From Micromonospora craniellae (GTDB lineage: Bacteria; Actinomycetota; Actinomycetes; Mycobacteriales; Micromonosporaceae): a stretch of DNA of 64,000 bases. Under the pieces are notes generated by a model. It ran no database searches and had not been told where the DNA came from. It saw only the letters and a list, made by a program, of their open reading frames with translations. This document shows positions 1-7,687 of this stretch, one piece after another. Position numbers and translations under genes: made by a program. The first letter of the stretch is position 1. The number at the start of each line of letters is the position of its first letter. The stretch is taken from the NCBI RefSeq assembly GCF_014764405.1, contig NZ_CP061725.1:2418001-2482000 (forward strand). The letters run 5' to 3'.

Positions 1-870
1 GCTGCGCACTAGGTATCCGGTAATTGGTACCCGAATATTGAAATAAGTGGTTGCCAGCGCCACAAGAAAACCAGCTATCGCACCCAGGAAAACCGGCACG
101 AGGGCTTCACCGACAAGGACCCACGCGCGGGAAGATGCGGGAGCCCCCAATGCGTCCAGCATAGCTAGGCGGCGGTCTCGTCGCTCCGAATTGCTTCGTA
201 CAGCCAGAAACAGCAGTAGCGCTGCCGGCAAGGCAATGACAGCCAGGATGAGGATATAGATGTCTGAGACAGTCCATTTTCCGAAGCCGTCAACCGTGCT
301 AGGAAAGTAGTCGCGACCAAATGAACTCGGATCAACCCCGAAACCGGATATCGCCACCAGGCCGTCGCGGTTGTCAAAAGGGGTATCAGTTGGCGGACGA
401 TGGTAAACAAGCCGTTCCGTTGCAGTCGCCAGTCCCGAAACTTCAATCACACCGCCGAACTCACCGTACCTCTGGGTGAATTCTTGCGCATTCGCAGATT
501 TAAGAAGCTCCGGCGAGAAGAATGACTCGCCGGGCTTTGGCCACCGCGGCAGCCCTGGTGGTGGCATCGCATCGTTCCGCAACGGTGAAATATACAGTAC
601 CAAAAATTGCTTGTTGTCGACGGAATCCGCATGAATCATCCAGCGCGCAACAGCAGCGCTCTGGCCACTGTTTTCGACGAAAACCGGTTCCCGCGCAGCG
701 ATTCGCTCATCGCTGGCGAGAGACGTAGCTGCAGAGACCACAAACAGCCACGCCGATATCACGGTAACAAAGGTAGCGACTGCCAGCGACCATCGATGGA
801 CCTCCGCACCCGCACCCGCACTACGTCCCGATCGATGACCCACGGCAAGTAGTGGTAAGAGACCTCGCAT
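1..870 (-). CDS. ABC transporter FtsX-like permease (3' end outside window)
   Basis: Reading the minus strand from an ATG at 870, the frame stays open for 290 codons to the window edge, so the gene is cut at its C-terminus. The ATG overlaps the stop of the ATPase gene (TAATG), which indicates translational coupling. The protein has a membrane segment near residues 28-50, an extracytoplasmic domain of about 150 residues, then helices near 208-231 and 257-276. Between the last two helices lies a basic stretch followed by ALDALGA-like residues (RLAMLDALGAP), as in FtsX/MacB permeases. It probably forms the membrane part of an exporter with the adjacent ATPase. Base composition is visibly less GC-rich than the later core genes, which suggests transfer. 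Confidence 0.75.
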   Translation of the reverse strand, partial: MRGLLPLLAVGHRSGRSAGAGAEVHRWSLAVATFVTVISAWLFVVSAATSLASDERIAAREPVFVENSGQSAAVARWMIHADSVDNKQFLVLYISPLRNDAMPPPGLPRWPKPGESFFSPELLKSANAQEFTQRYGEFGGVIEVSGLATATERLVYHRPPTDTPFDNRDGLVAISGFGVDPSSFGRDYFPSTVDGFGKWTVSDIYILILAVIALPAALLLFLAVRSNSERRDRRLAMLDALGAPASSRAWVLVGEALVPVFLGAIAGFLVALATTYFNIRVPITGYLVRS

Positions 871-1550
871 TAGCTGGTCACCGCCGCGTCATCGGCCTGA
901 ACTCCTAGACGAAAAACACTATCAGCACGCGCTGCGACTCGATCATTATGCGTTACCACAACCAGTGCGCAGCCGTGAGTTTCAGGAAGGCCGAATAATA
1001 GATTTGCAACAAGCTCGGTAGAGGCAGGGTCGAGTGAGCCCGTTGGCTCGTCTGCCAGGACCACGGTCGGCTCAGTTACGAGCGCCCGCGCTACGGCCAC
1101 ACGTTGCCTTTCGCCACCAGACAACAACGCCGTTGGGGCCTCCGAAAGCGTCTCTACTTCGAGTTCGGTAAGTAGACGGCGGGCGCGGCCGTACGCCTCT
1201 TTGCGGCGGATTCCTGCGAGCAGTGCCGGGAGTGTAACATTGTCTATAGGACTAAGCTCCGGAAGAAGTTCTCCGAACTGATAGATCAGTCCGATCTCGC
1301 GCAGCCGCAGTCCAGCACGATCCCGGCCCTTGGCTGCTGTCAGGTCCTGGCCGGCGATTCGTACACGGCCGGCTTTAATCGGAAGAATTCCTGCCAGGCA
1401 CATTAGAAGGGTTGTTTTTCCGGTGCCGCTTGGGCCAACGATCGCAGTGGAACTACCCTTGCCAGCCGTCAAATCCACATCGTCGAGGATGACCCGGTCG
1501 TTCACCTCGTAGCGAAGGCCTTTCGCTTCCACCGCCAGCACCTCTGGCAC
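870..1550 (-). CDS. ABC transporter ATP-binding protein (MacB/LolD-like)
   Basis: This is a single nucleotide-binding domain of about 226 residues. It has Walker A GPSGTGKT, a Q-loop (IYQFGE), the signature LSGGERQR, Walker B VVLADEPTG and the switch histidine in VVTHND. The order and spacing match the LolD/MacB-type ATPases that pair with FtsX-like permeases. I chose the GTG at 1550 because AAGGAGGACCA lies just upstream. The frame is open further up to a GTG at 1604, but that codon lies inside a hairpin. The permease gene follows with a TAATG overlap. Whether the pair exports the upstream small secreted protein or acts in extracytoplasmic release is inference. Confidence 0.88.
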   Translation of the reverse strand: MPEVLAVEAKGLRYEVNDRVILDDVDLTAGKGSSTAIVGPSGTGKTTLLMCLAGILPIKAGRVRIAGQDLTAAKGRDRAGLRLREIGLIYQFGELLPELSPIDNVTLPALLAGIRRKEAYGRARRLLTELEVETLSEAPTALLSGGERQRVAVARALVTEPTVVLADEPTGSLDPASTELVANLLFGLPETHGCALVVVTHNDRVAARADSVFRLGVQADDAAVTS

Positions 1551-1569
1551 TGGTCCTCCTTCATCAGCC

Positions 1570-1604
1570 GTGGGCGCGGACAGGGCTTCCCTGTCCGCGC
1601 CCAC
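1570..1604 (-). terminator. Strong hairpin between secreted-protein gene and ABC genes
   Basis: A perfect 16-bp inverted repeat (arms 1570-1585 and 1589-1604) with a 3-base loop lies 42 bases after the stop of the small secreted protein and 20 bases before the ATPase start. There is no clear U-run, which is normal for GC-rich actinobacteria. It probably acts as a partial terminator or mRNA stabiliser, so that the first gene is expressed more than the transporter genes. Confidence 0.7.
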
Positions 1605-1645
1605 CTTAACCAGAACTACTGCGATCGCAGTGGACCCTGGGCTGA

Positions 1646-1981
1646 CTAGCGATAGACCGTCCCGCTACAGGTGTTGGGGCCTGCGTCGTCAGTGCAGGAG
1701 TTGAACCGAGCGATCTTGTTGCTCGACGAACCGCTAGACTCGCTAGTGCCGTTGCCGCGCGAGTTGCGAAGCACCTGCGGGGTTCCGGTGTCCCGCTTGT
1801 AGTCAGCGTAGACGTCGTTGCTGTCGGCGCTGATGTCCGAAACCGTAATACCCCCCCAGCTATCGTACTCGGCGGTCCTCGAGCCATACGTGCTGACGCT
1901 TACAGCCATGGCTGCGGTCGGTGCTGCGAACGCGAGCGCGGCCACAGCTGCCCCGACAGCTAGGTAAGAATTTTTCTTCAA
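1646..1981 (-). CDS. Small secreted protein with a C-terminal cysteine pair
   Basis: The product is about 111 residues with a clear Sec signal peptide: two lysines, a hydrophobic Ala-rich core, and a likely AMA cleavage site before VSVSTYG. The mature part of about 85 residues is rich in Ser, Asn, Asp and Tyr, and ends with two cysteines 10 residues apart (CTDDAGPNTC), probably a disulfide. I prefer the TTG start at 1981, because it gives a compact signal peptide and GGAGGAG lies upstream. ATG codons at 2005-2011 would add a polar leader and lack a ribosome site. I do not recognise the family. Its place ahead of an ABC exporter suggests a secreted peptide, possibly toxin-like, but it lacks the usual lactococcin-972 signature. 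Confidence 0.65.
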   Translation of the reverse strand: MKKNSYLAVGAAVAALAFAAPTAAMAVSVSTYGSRTAEYDSWGGITVSDISADSNDVYADYKRDTGTPQVLRNSRGNGTSESSGSSSNKIARFNSCTDDAGPNTCSGTVYR

Positions 1982-2051
1982 GATTCCCCGATTCTCCTCC
2001 GGAGTCATCATCACCCGCTGTAGCAGGCGCAAATCGCTCCGCTACATCGAG

Positions 2052-2309
2052 CTAAGCATCTCGATGCATCAAAGTCAATCTTTTGGATTTGAGCTTTCCC
2101 CGCACTGCGCGGTGTTCTCTTGTCAGGTTGTGCAGCCAACGCTGCCGGTGCCGGCATTCGGCCAGCACATCCACGTACAGGGCAACCTGATGTTCGTAGC
2201 GCAGCGCTGCCTGCTGCACCTTCACTCCATGAACGGCTTGCCAGCGTGCACCCAGGAAGCCAGCGAGCAAGGCAAAGAAGCCGCCGGCGAGGGCGGCTAA
2301 TACTCCAAC
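2052..2309 (-). pseudogene. 3' fragment of a small membrane-protein gene
   Basis: The frame ends at 2052. It encodes a hydrophobic helix (GVLAALAGGFFALLAGFLGA) followed by a basic and Gln/Arg-rich tail containing ALRYEHQVALYVDVL. No good start codon precedes the helix. The only in-frame starter, a TTG at 2270, would cut the helix in half. Upstream, the frame runs into the stop region of a transposase remnant. I infer that an old insertion removed the 5' end. The function is unknown. Confidence 0.4.
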
Positions 2310-2310
2310 G

Positions 2311-2422
2311 TCACTTGGCCTGTTTGCGCTGGTAGTGGGATCGGCGGGCTCGGGCTTGGGATGTTCGTCGCCAGATCGACCAGTGCAGGATGTGTTCTGG
2401 TGGGAGCGCCACGGTGAGGACG
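2311..2422 (-). pseudogene. Transposase C-terminal remnant, distal part
   Basis: Read on the minus strand, this stretch continues the frame of the fragment at 3780-3854 across the ISAs1 element. After the duplicated GTGAGGACG it encodes VALPPEHILHWSIWRR followed by SQARARRSHYQRKQAK and a TGA. The WSxWRR...ARRSHY ending is typical of a group of actinobacterial DDE transposases. It is the tail of an older insertion sequence that was itself split by the ISAs1 element. Confidence 0.6.
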
Positions 2423-3779
2423 CAGGGCCATTGCGTGAAATTGGTGACGTTACGTGACTGTGTCGATGAGTTGGGTTGATCGGCGGTTGGCGGTTCTGGT
2501 GGCGCGGGCGATGTTGGTTGCGCCGTTGAGGCGGTGGTAGCCGATCGCGGTGTTACGCAGGGTGGCGAACACGGCGGGTCCGGTGCCGGTCCTGGCGCGG
2601 TGGGCGTCCTCGCGGAACGTCACATCGCGGACGTGGTGCAGGGCGTTCTCGATGAGCCACTCGTTGCGGGCGAACGCGCCCAGGTCGTCTGGTTGGGCCA
2701 GGCTGGCGGGCAGGCTCATGGTGTAGTAGGCGGTCTCCCGGCTGGTCTTGCCCTTGATGGTGCGGGTCCGGGTGATCCGCACCGCTTGCTGCGCGTGCGG
2801 GAACGCGAGGCCACCGTCGGTGTGCACGGTCACCGCTTTGACGGTGCGGGTCTCCCTACGGCCGTGCCCCACCTCGCGCTGCTGGCCACCGGCCTGGATC
2901 TCATGCCACGGCAACGCTTTGAGCTGTGCGTACAGCCTCGGCTGGTTCGCCTTCGCCGCGACCATGAAATCCCCACCCCGGGCGGCGACGGCGCGGGCGT
3001 GCCCGGTCTGCGCGTGCAGAGCATCCGCGACGATCACCACGCCGCGCAGCGACCCGAGCTGGGCGACGACCTGGTCGAGTAGCGGGGTGAACGCCGGGAT
3101 CTCCTTGGATTTCGTCTCGATCTGGACCTGGCCGAGCACGATCCCGGTCCGGGTGTCGTACGCGGCGAGCAGGTGCACCTGCCGGCCGTCGACAGTGCGG
3201 GCACCGCGCAGGACTTTGCCGTCGATGGCGATGACCAGCCGCCACCTACGGCCCGTGACCTGCAGCGGGGTGCTGCGCTCGCGCAGCCACCGCGTCAACA
3301 CCTGCTGCAACACGCCCGCGTCGATGCGGATCAGCAGCCGCCACAGCGTCGTCGCCGCCGGGACCGTGTCGGCGAAGCCGAGCTTGCGCCACGCCGGGCG
3401 GTCGAGGTCACGCACCCAATCGTGCACGGCGGTGAAGGTGCACGCCCCAGCCAGCACCGCGCACACCGCCACCGCCAGCAGACTCGACAGACCGTAACGA
3501 CGACCCCGCACATCGCGGGGGTCCGGCACCACCTGCAACGCGACCAACAACCCGGGCCGCTCACGGTCGGTGACCGGCGCGGGAGGCGTAACGCAGGGCG
3601 TGGTTGGCAGCAGGACCTTGATCGATGATGATGACATGCGCGGGTGCGGCCCTTCCCGGGATCACGACGTTCTAGACAAACCTCATGATCACCGATGGGT
3701 CACACCCGTCCTCAGTAGACCCCTGAAAACAGTTCGGCCCAGCTCAGAGCCCCCGCGCATCGACAACGCAAAGACCCTG
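2423..3779 (-). mobile_element. ISAs1-family insertion sequence, intact copy
   Basis: This is a 1357-bp element carrying one transposase gene. The ends are inverted repeats: CAGGGCCATTGCGT at 2423-2436 and, on the other strand, CAGGGTCTTTGCGT reading in from 3779 (12 of 14 match). It is flanked by the 9-bp direct repeat GTGAGGACG at 2414-2422 and 3780-3788, an apparent target duplication. Removing the element and one repeat copy restores the reading frame of the older transposase remnant, which confirms the boundaries. Confidence 0.85.
2450..3637 (-). CDS. ISAs1-family transposase
   Basis: This 395-residue DDE transposase looks complete. The N-terminal part carries VPDPRDVRGRRYGLSSLLAVAVCAVLAGA-type residues of the family. 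The three catalytic acidic residues lie in the contexts AIDGKVLRGA, VADALHAQ and VRDVTFREDAHR. The stop lies 27 bases inside one terminal repeat, and the start lies about 142 bases inside the other. The first codon is ATG, in MSSSSIKV. Because the terminal repeats and target duplication are intact, the element may still be mobile. It is clearly diverged from the decayed copy at 3855-5204, so the two are separate family members and not a recent duplication. Confidence 0.9.
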   Translation of the reverse strand: MSSSSIKVLLPTTPCVTPPAPVTDRERPGLLVALQVVPDPRDVRGRRYGLSSLLAVAVCAVLAGACTFTAVHDWVRDLDRPAWRKLGFADTVPAATTLWRLLIRIDAGVLQQVLTRWLRERSTPLQVTGRRWRLVIAIDGKVLRGARTVDGRQVHLLAAYDTRTGIVLGQVQIETKSKEIPAFTPLLDQVVAQLGSLRGVVIVADALHAQTGHARAVAARGGDFMVAAKANQPRLYAQLKALPWHEIQAGGQQREVGHGRRETRTVKAVTVHTDGGLAFPHAQQAVRITRTRTIKGKTSRETAYYTMSLPASLAQPDDLGAFARNEWLIENALHHVRDVTFREDAHRARTGTGPAVFATLRNTAIGYHRLNGATNIARATRTANRRSTQLIDTVT

Positions 3780-3854
3780 GTGAGGACGAGGGCGTTGAAG
3801 TGTCGGCGGATCTCGGCGATGGTCAGCGCGATGATCTCTAGGGTGGCGTCGGGC
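3780..3854 (-). pseudogene. Transposase C-terminal remnant, proximal part
   Basis: These 75 bases lie between the two ISAs1 elements. On the minus strand they encode PDATLEIIALTIAEIRRHFN and then ALVLT, after which the frame resumes at 2422 on the far side of the intact element. The upstream part of this transposase is missing, because the second ISAs1 copy begins at 3855. Confidence 0.6.
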
Positions 3855-5204
3855 CAGGACGATTGCGTAGTCGGCTGATGGGTCGTTGACCAGGAGTTTC
3901 GAGGCGAGTTCGGCCTTTGCGGGTGTGAGAAGCGGGTGAGGCCGCATCGGTGATCATGGGGTTGCGACGCTTCACGACGCCGAGGAAGACTTACCCGCCG
4001 ATGGCATCGTCTCTCATCCCCGCACTGGCCGTAGCAGCCCCCATCTCCGTTGCTGAGGCCGCGCCGGTCACCGACGGTGAACACGGCGGGCTGCTGCACG
4101 CGCTCGCCGCTGTTCCTGATCCACGCGATCCACGGGGCGTGCGTACCCGCTGACCGCGTTGCTGGCGGTGGCGGTCTGTGCCGTCATGGCCGGGGCGTCG
4201 TCGATCGCCGCGATCACGGATTGGCTGCACGACCTGGATGAACGCGCCCAAGAACGGCTCGGGTTCACCGCAGGGGTACCGGTCGGCAGCACTGTCTGGC
4301 GGGTACTGATGCGCCTGGACGACACGCTGCTCGGCACTGTCCTGGCCGGCTGGCTGCGTACCCGCACTCCCGCCACGGTGAGCAGATCGAGGCGGTACCG
4401 CACGATCATCGCCATCGACGGCAAGACACTGCGCGGCGCCCGCACCTGCGACGGCCGCCAGGTGCACCTGCTGTCCGCCCTGGACACCACGACCGGAATC
4501 GTGCTCGCCCAGGTCACCGTGGACACCAAGAGCAACGAGATCACGTCGTTCGCGCCGCTGCTCGACGCCGTCGAACAGGTACTCGGCACCCTGGCCGGGG
4601 TGCTGTTCATCGCCGACGCCCTACACACCCAGACCGGCCACGCCAACGAGGTCACCGCCCGGCAGGCGCACCTGCTCGTGCAGGTCAAGGCCAACCAGCC
4701 GACCCTGTTCACACAGCTCAAACAGCTGCCCTGGGCGCAGATCCCGGTCGGTGCCCGCATCCGCGACCGCGGCCACGGCGGCCGTGAGACCCGCACCGTC
4801 AAAGCCGTCACCGTCGCCACCCCCAGCGGCATCGCCTTCCCACACGCCCACCAAGCCGTATGGATCACCCGAACCTGCGTCACCGCTGGTAGGACCAGCC
4901 ACGAGACCGCCTACCTAACCGTGTCGCTGTCCGCAGACCAGGCCCTACCCCGTGACCTGCAAACCTGGATCCGCCGCCACTGACACGTCGAGAACCGCCT
5001 CCACCACGTACGTGACGTGACGTTCCGTGAAGACCTCCACCAAGCCCGACCAGGCACCGGACCCGCCGTCATCGCAACCCTACGTAACGCCGCGATCGGC
5101 TGGCACCGCATCACCGGCGCCACCAACATCGCCCGCGCCAACCGCCGATCACCCGACCTGATCACCGCCGTGACCAACAGCTACCCGACAACGCAATGAC
5201 CCTG
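3855..5204 (+). mobile_element. ISAs1-family insertion sequence, decayed copy
   Basis: This 1350-bp element is oriented opposite to the intact copy. Its left end CAGGACGATTGCGTAGTCGG (3855-3874) and its right end, read inward from 5204 as CAGGGTCATTGCGTTGTCGG, match closely. A 14-bp block, CATCGGTGATCATG at 3945-3958, occurs in the same place relative to the transposase in the other copy (3684-3697, opposite strand). I see no target duplication, and the transposase is broken, so it is older. Confidence 0.75.
4001..5199 (+). pseudogene. ISAs1-family transposase, frameshifted and with an internal stop
   Basis: The coding sequence runs in one frame through VPDPRDPRGVR to about 4146. It then continues one frame over with YPLTALLAVAVCAVMAGA, consistent with loss of a single base. 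The second frame carries AIDGKTLRGAR and IADALHTQ, then hits TGA at 4981-4983 in the position of a family-conserved tryptophan (RRH-stop-HVENRLHHVRDVTFRED). The remaining 65 codons, with the catalytic Glu region, follow in frame to 5199. With two lesions the protein cannot be made as one chain, so this copy could move only if the intact relative acts in trans. Confidence 0.85.
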
Positions 5205-5245
5205 GGGGTTTTCGGGGGGTGATTCAAAACCCCATCGATGAAAAT

Positions 5246-5281
5246 GAGGCCCTGACCAGCGAACCTGCTGGTCAGGGCCTC
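5246..5281 (-). terminator. Terminator of tRNA-Thr
   Basis: A perfect 15-bp inverted repeat (5246-5260 and 5267-5281) with a 6-base loop begins 7 bases after the tRNA 3' end. On the minus strand it is followed by ATTTTCATC, a short U-rich run. This fits an intrinsic terminator for the tRNA transcript. Confidence 0.8.
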
Positions 5282-5287
5282 TCTCTG

Positions 5288-5361
5288 AGCCGCCTGACGG
5301 AATCGAACCGTCGACCTACGCATTACGAGTGCGTCGCTCTAGCCGACTGAGCTAAGGCGGC
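5288..5361 (-). tRNA. tRNA-Thr (anticodon CGU)
   Basis: The minus strand folds into a complete cloverleaf. The 7-bp acceptor stem is GCCGCCT with AGGCGGC, the D-arm is GCTC...GAGC, the anticodon stem is ACGCA/TGCGT with loop CTCGTAA, and the T-arm is GACGG TTCGATT CCGTC. The anticodon CGU decodes ACG. No CCA is encoded. The accessory and IS-rich DNA at 1-5204 begins just downstream, the usual side for insertions at tRNA genes. Confidence 0.95.
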
Positions 5362-5486
5362 AACGATCGCCAAGTGTACGGCACGCACCACGCCGGGGCG
5401 GAGCGGGATTCCCCGGACTCGACGGACCGGACATCGGGCGCGTTCGGGCTCGGCACGGCACACCGCGCGGCACTACGCTCCGACGG

Positions 5487-7325
5487 GTGACCGACGACCA
5501 CATCCCCCGCGACGAACCGGTCGATCCCCTGCCCGGTGACGGTACGCGTCCCGAGGCCGACAGCCACTACGCGCCCGAGCCGGTGACGGCCAGCGGTCGG
5601 GCGGCGCCACTCGGGACGTACGCCGAGGAGGCGTCCGGGGGGCGGGCGGCGCGACGGCCCCGCAGCGCCGATCCGTTGGAGCTGGGCTTCACGCCCCGCA
5701 AACCGGTCCCGTGGCTCGCGCCGTTCCTGCTGATCAGCACCGGTCTGCGGACGTTGTTGGCGGTGCTGTTCGGGGCGTACCTGGACAAGCGGGAACTCCA
5801 GAAGGCGCTGGACGCGGAGGTCGCCCGCCAGGTCGGGCCGGACGGCGGGCTCTGGCTCGACTACGTGGCCGACCTGGGCGACGGCTTCAACGCCACGTAC
5901 TCGGTGGCCTACCTGCTCGCGCAGCGGGAGCTGGAGGTGGACGGGCATCGGCTGCCCCGGGCGCAGACCCTGGTGATGGGGGGCGACCAGGTCTACCCGT
6001 CGGCCGCCTACGAGGCGTACGAGGATCGCTGCAAGGGGCCGTACCAGGCGGCGCTGCCGACCACGCCGCCGGAGCAGCCGACGATCTTCGCGGTGCCGGG
6101 CAACCACGACTGGTACGACGGGCTGACCGCGTTCCTGCGGCTGTTCGTCCGCACCCGGGACCGCCACTTCGGCGGCTGGCGGACCGGCCAGTCCCGCTCG
6201 TACTTCGCCGCCGAGCTGCCCGCCGACTGGTGGCTGCTCGGGCTCGACGACCAGTCCGGCTCGTACGTCGACGATCCGCAGCTCACCTACTTCGACGCGG
6301 TGGCGGAGAAGCTGGGCCCGCAGAGCAAGGTGATCCTGGCGGTGCCGGCTCCGGCCTGGGTGAAGGCCGTCGACCAGCCCACCGCGTACGACTCGATCGA
6401 CTACTTCATCCGGACCATCGTCGCGCCCACCGGCGCCCGGGTACGCCTGCTGATCTCCGGCGACCTGCACCACTACGCCCGCTACACCGGGCCGGACGGC
6501 CGGCAACTGGTCACCTCGGGCAGTGGCGGCGCCTACCTGTACCCGACGCACAAGCTGCCCGAGCGGATCGAGGTGCCGCCGCGCGACACGCTGGCTCGCC
6601 GGTCCAGCCCGTCTCGCGCGTACGAGCTGGCCGCCCGCTACCCCGACGCGGCCCGCTCCCGCCGGTACGGCTGGGGGATCTTCGGCCGGTTGCCGCTGCG
6701 CAATCCCGGCTTCTCCACGCTGTTGGGCATCCTGCACACCCTGCTGATGCTCTCGATGGCCGGCGTGACCGACTTCCGCGCGGAAGCCTCGGAGCAGCGG
6801 CTGTTCAGCGTGCCGCTGGTGGTGATGGTGCTGGTGACCGTGCTCGCGGCGGCCATGTTCGCCAAGCCGCCCAGCTCCAGCGGCAAGCGGCACGTCCGAC
6901 ACTGGCTGCTGGGTGTCGGGCACGGGCTGGCCCACGTCGGGTTGGCCGCCGCCGGCACCTGGGCATGGCTGTCGCTGCCCTTCCACGACTGGCCGTGGCC
7001 GCTGCCCGCGGTGGCCGCCGCCGCGGTCTACCTGCCGGTGATCGGTCTGGTGGCCAGTCAACTGGTGGCCGGGTACCTGCTGGTCGCGAGCGCGTCCGGG
7101 GTGAACGTCAACGAACTCTTCGCCGGGCAGGGCATTGAGGACGCGAAGGGCTTCGTCCGGATGCGTATCGACCCGGACGGCACGCTCACCCTCTATCCGA
7201 TCGCGGTCGACCGGGTGGGCCGGCGGTGGCGCGTCAACCCCGACGACTCCCCCGAGTCGTCCTGGCTCGCCCCGGCCCGCCCGCTGCGCCCCCGCCTGGC
7301 CGAGCCTCCCGTCACCCTGCGCTGA
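5487..7325 (+). CDS. Membrane-associated calcineurin-like metallophosphoesterase
   Basis: This is a 612-residue protein starting at GTG. After a Pro-rich cytoplasmic N-terminus there is a membrane segment near residues 72-92 (WLAPFLLISTGLRTLLAVLF). The metal-binding motifs of the calcineurin-like superfamily follow: LGDGF, MGGDQVYPS, VPGNHDWYDGL and SGDLHHYARY. The C-terminal third has about four more hydrophobic helices and a soluble tail. It is predicted to be a di-metal hydrolase anchored at the membrane. The substrate cannot be told from sequence. The gene stands alone between tRNA-Thr and a strong terminator at 7334-7371. Confidence 0.85.
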   Translation: MTDDHIPRDEPVDPLPGDGTRPEADSHYAPEPVTASGRAAPLGTYAEEASGGRAARRPRSADPLELGFTPRKPVPWLAPFLLISTGLRTLLAVLFGAYLDKRELQKALDAEVARQVGPDGGLWLDYVADLGDGFNATYSVAYLLAQRELEVDGHRLPRAQTLVMGGDQVYPSAAYEAYEDRCKGPYQAALPTTPPEQPTIFAVPGNHDWYDGLTAFLRLFVRTRDRHFGGWRTGQSRSYFAAELPADWWLLGLDDQSGSYVDDPQLTYFDAVAEKLGPQSKVILAVPAPAWVKAVDQPTAYDSIDYFIRTIVAPTGARVRLLISGDLHHYARYTGPDGRQLVTSGSGGAYLYPTHKLPERIEVPPRDTLARRSSPSRAYELAARYPDAARSRRYGWGIFGRLPLRNPGFSTLLGILHTLLMLSMAGVTDFRAEASEQRLFSVPLVVMVLVTVLAAAMFAKPPSSSGKRHVRHWLLGVGHGLAHVGLAAAGTWAWLSLPFHDWPWPLPAVAAAAVYLPVIGLVASQLVAGYLLVASASGVNVNELFAGQGIEDAKGFVRMRIDPDGTLTLYPIAVDRVGRRWRVNPDDSPESSWLAPARPLRPRLAEPPVTLR

Positions 7326-7333
7326 CCGCACCC

Positions 7334-7371
7334 CCGATGAGGGCGGCGGGCGCGTCCGCCGCCCTCATCGG
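7334..7371. terminator. Bidirectional terminator hairpin
   Basis: A perfect 16-bp inverted repeat (7334-7349 and 7356-7371) with a 6-base loop lies right after the metallophosphoesterase stop. It can serve that gene on the plus strand and the decayed kinase-like gene on the minus strand, whose stop lies inside the right arm. Confidence 0.8.
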
Positions 7372-7641
7372 TGATCCGGGACGAGGTCGGTACGGAAGAC
7401 TCGGCGGGGCACTGTGCTCAGGTTCCCGGGGAACCCGTCACGTGCCGGAGGATCCTCGATCCGCCAGATGTGGTGCTCGTGCCCGAAGCCGTTTACTGGC
7501 TCACCGGTCTCCAGGTCGCCCGGGTAGGCCAATTCCCGGTCACCGTTGACGGCGTGATGGCCACGTCGTTGCAGCTCCTTGCAGACCGAGGTCTTTGCCG
7601 GTGCCGGAGACGCCCTCGATCAGATAGTTCCGCACACCCAT
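7365..7641 (-). pseudogene. Truncated and frameshifted P-loop nucleoside-kinase-like gene
   Basis: From an ATG at 7641 the minus strand encodes MGVRNYLIEGVSGTGK, an exact P-loop start. The frame then breaks at the AAAG beside the P-loop lysine (about 7590-7596). One frame over, the coding continues with TSVCKELQRRGHHAVNGD, RELAYPGDLETG and HEHHIW, typical of a small actinobacterial ATP-binding kinase family. After about 60 residues the similarity stops, and a short unrelated tail ends in the terminator at 7365. The normal C-terminal two thirds are missing, so this is a pseudogene with both an insertion and a truncation. Confidence 0.65.
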
Positions 7642-7687
7642 CGCGGCAGGATAGCGAGCGGAGCACGGCACGCGCCGTCCCGCACGG

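Noticed and set aside
1646..1981. Assignment as lactococcin-972 family bacteriocin
   Set aside because: The operon layout is similar, but the mature sequence lacks the expected W-x-Y-G and S-x-Y-x-H pattern, so I kept it as an unassigned secreted protein.
3684..3958. Inverted 14-bp repeat as the ends of one composite element
   Set aside because: Both copies lie inside the two ISAs1 elements at the same place relative to their transposase genes. The true ends were found further out as CAGGG...TTGCGT repeats.
5352..7331. Minus-strand open frame opposite the metallophosphoesterase
   Set aside because: Low-complexity Arg/Gly/Gln composition. The plus-strand protein has the full metal-binding motifs.
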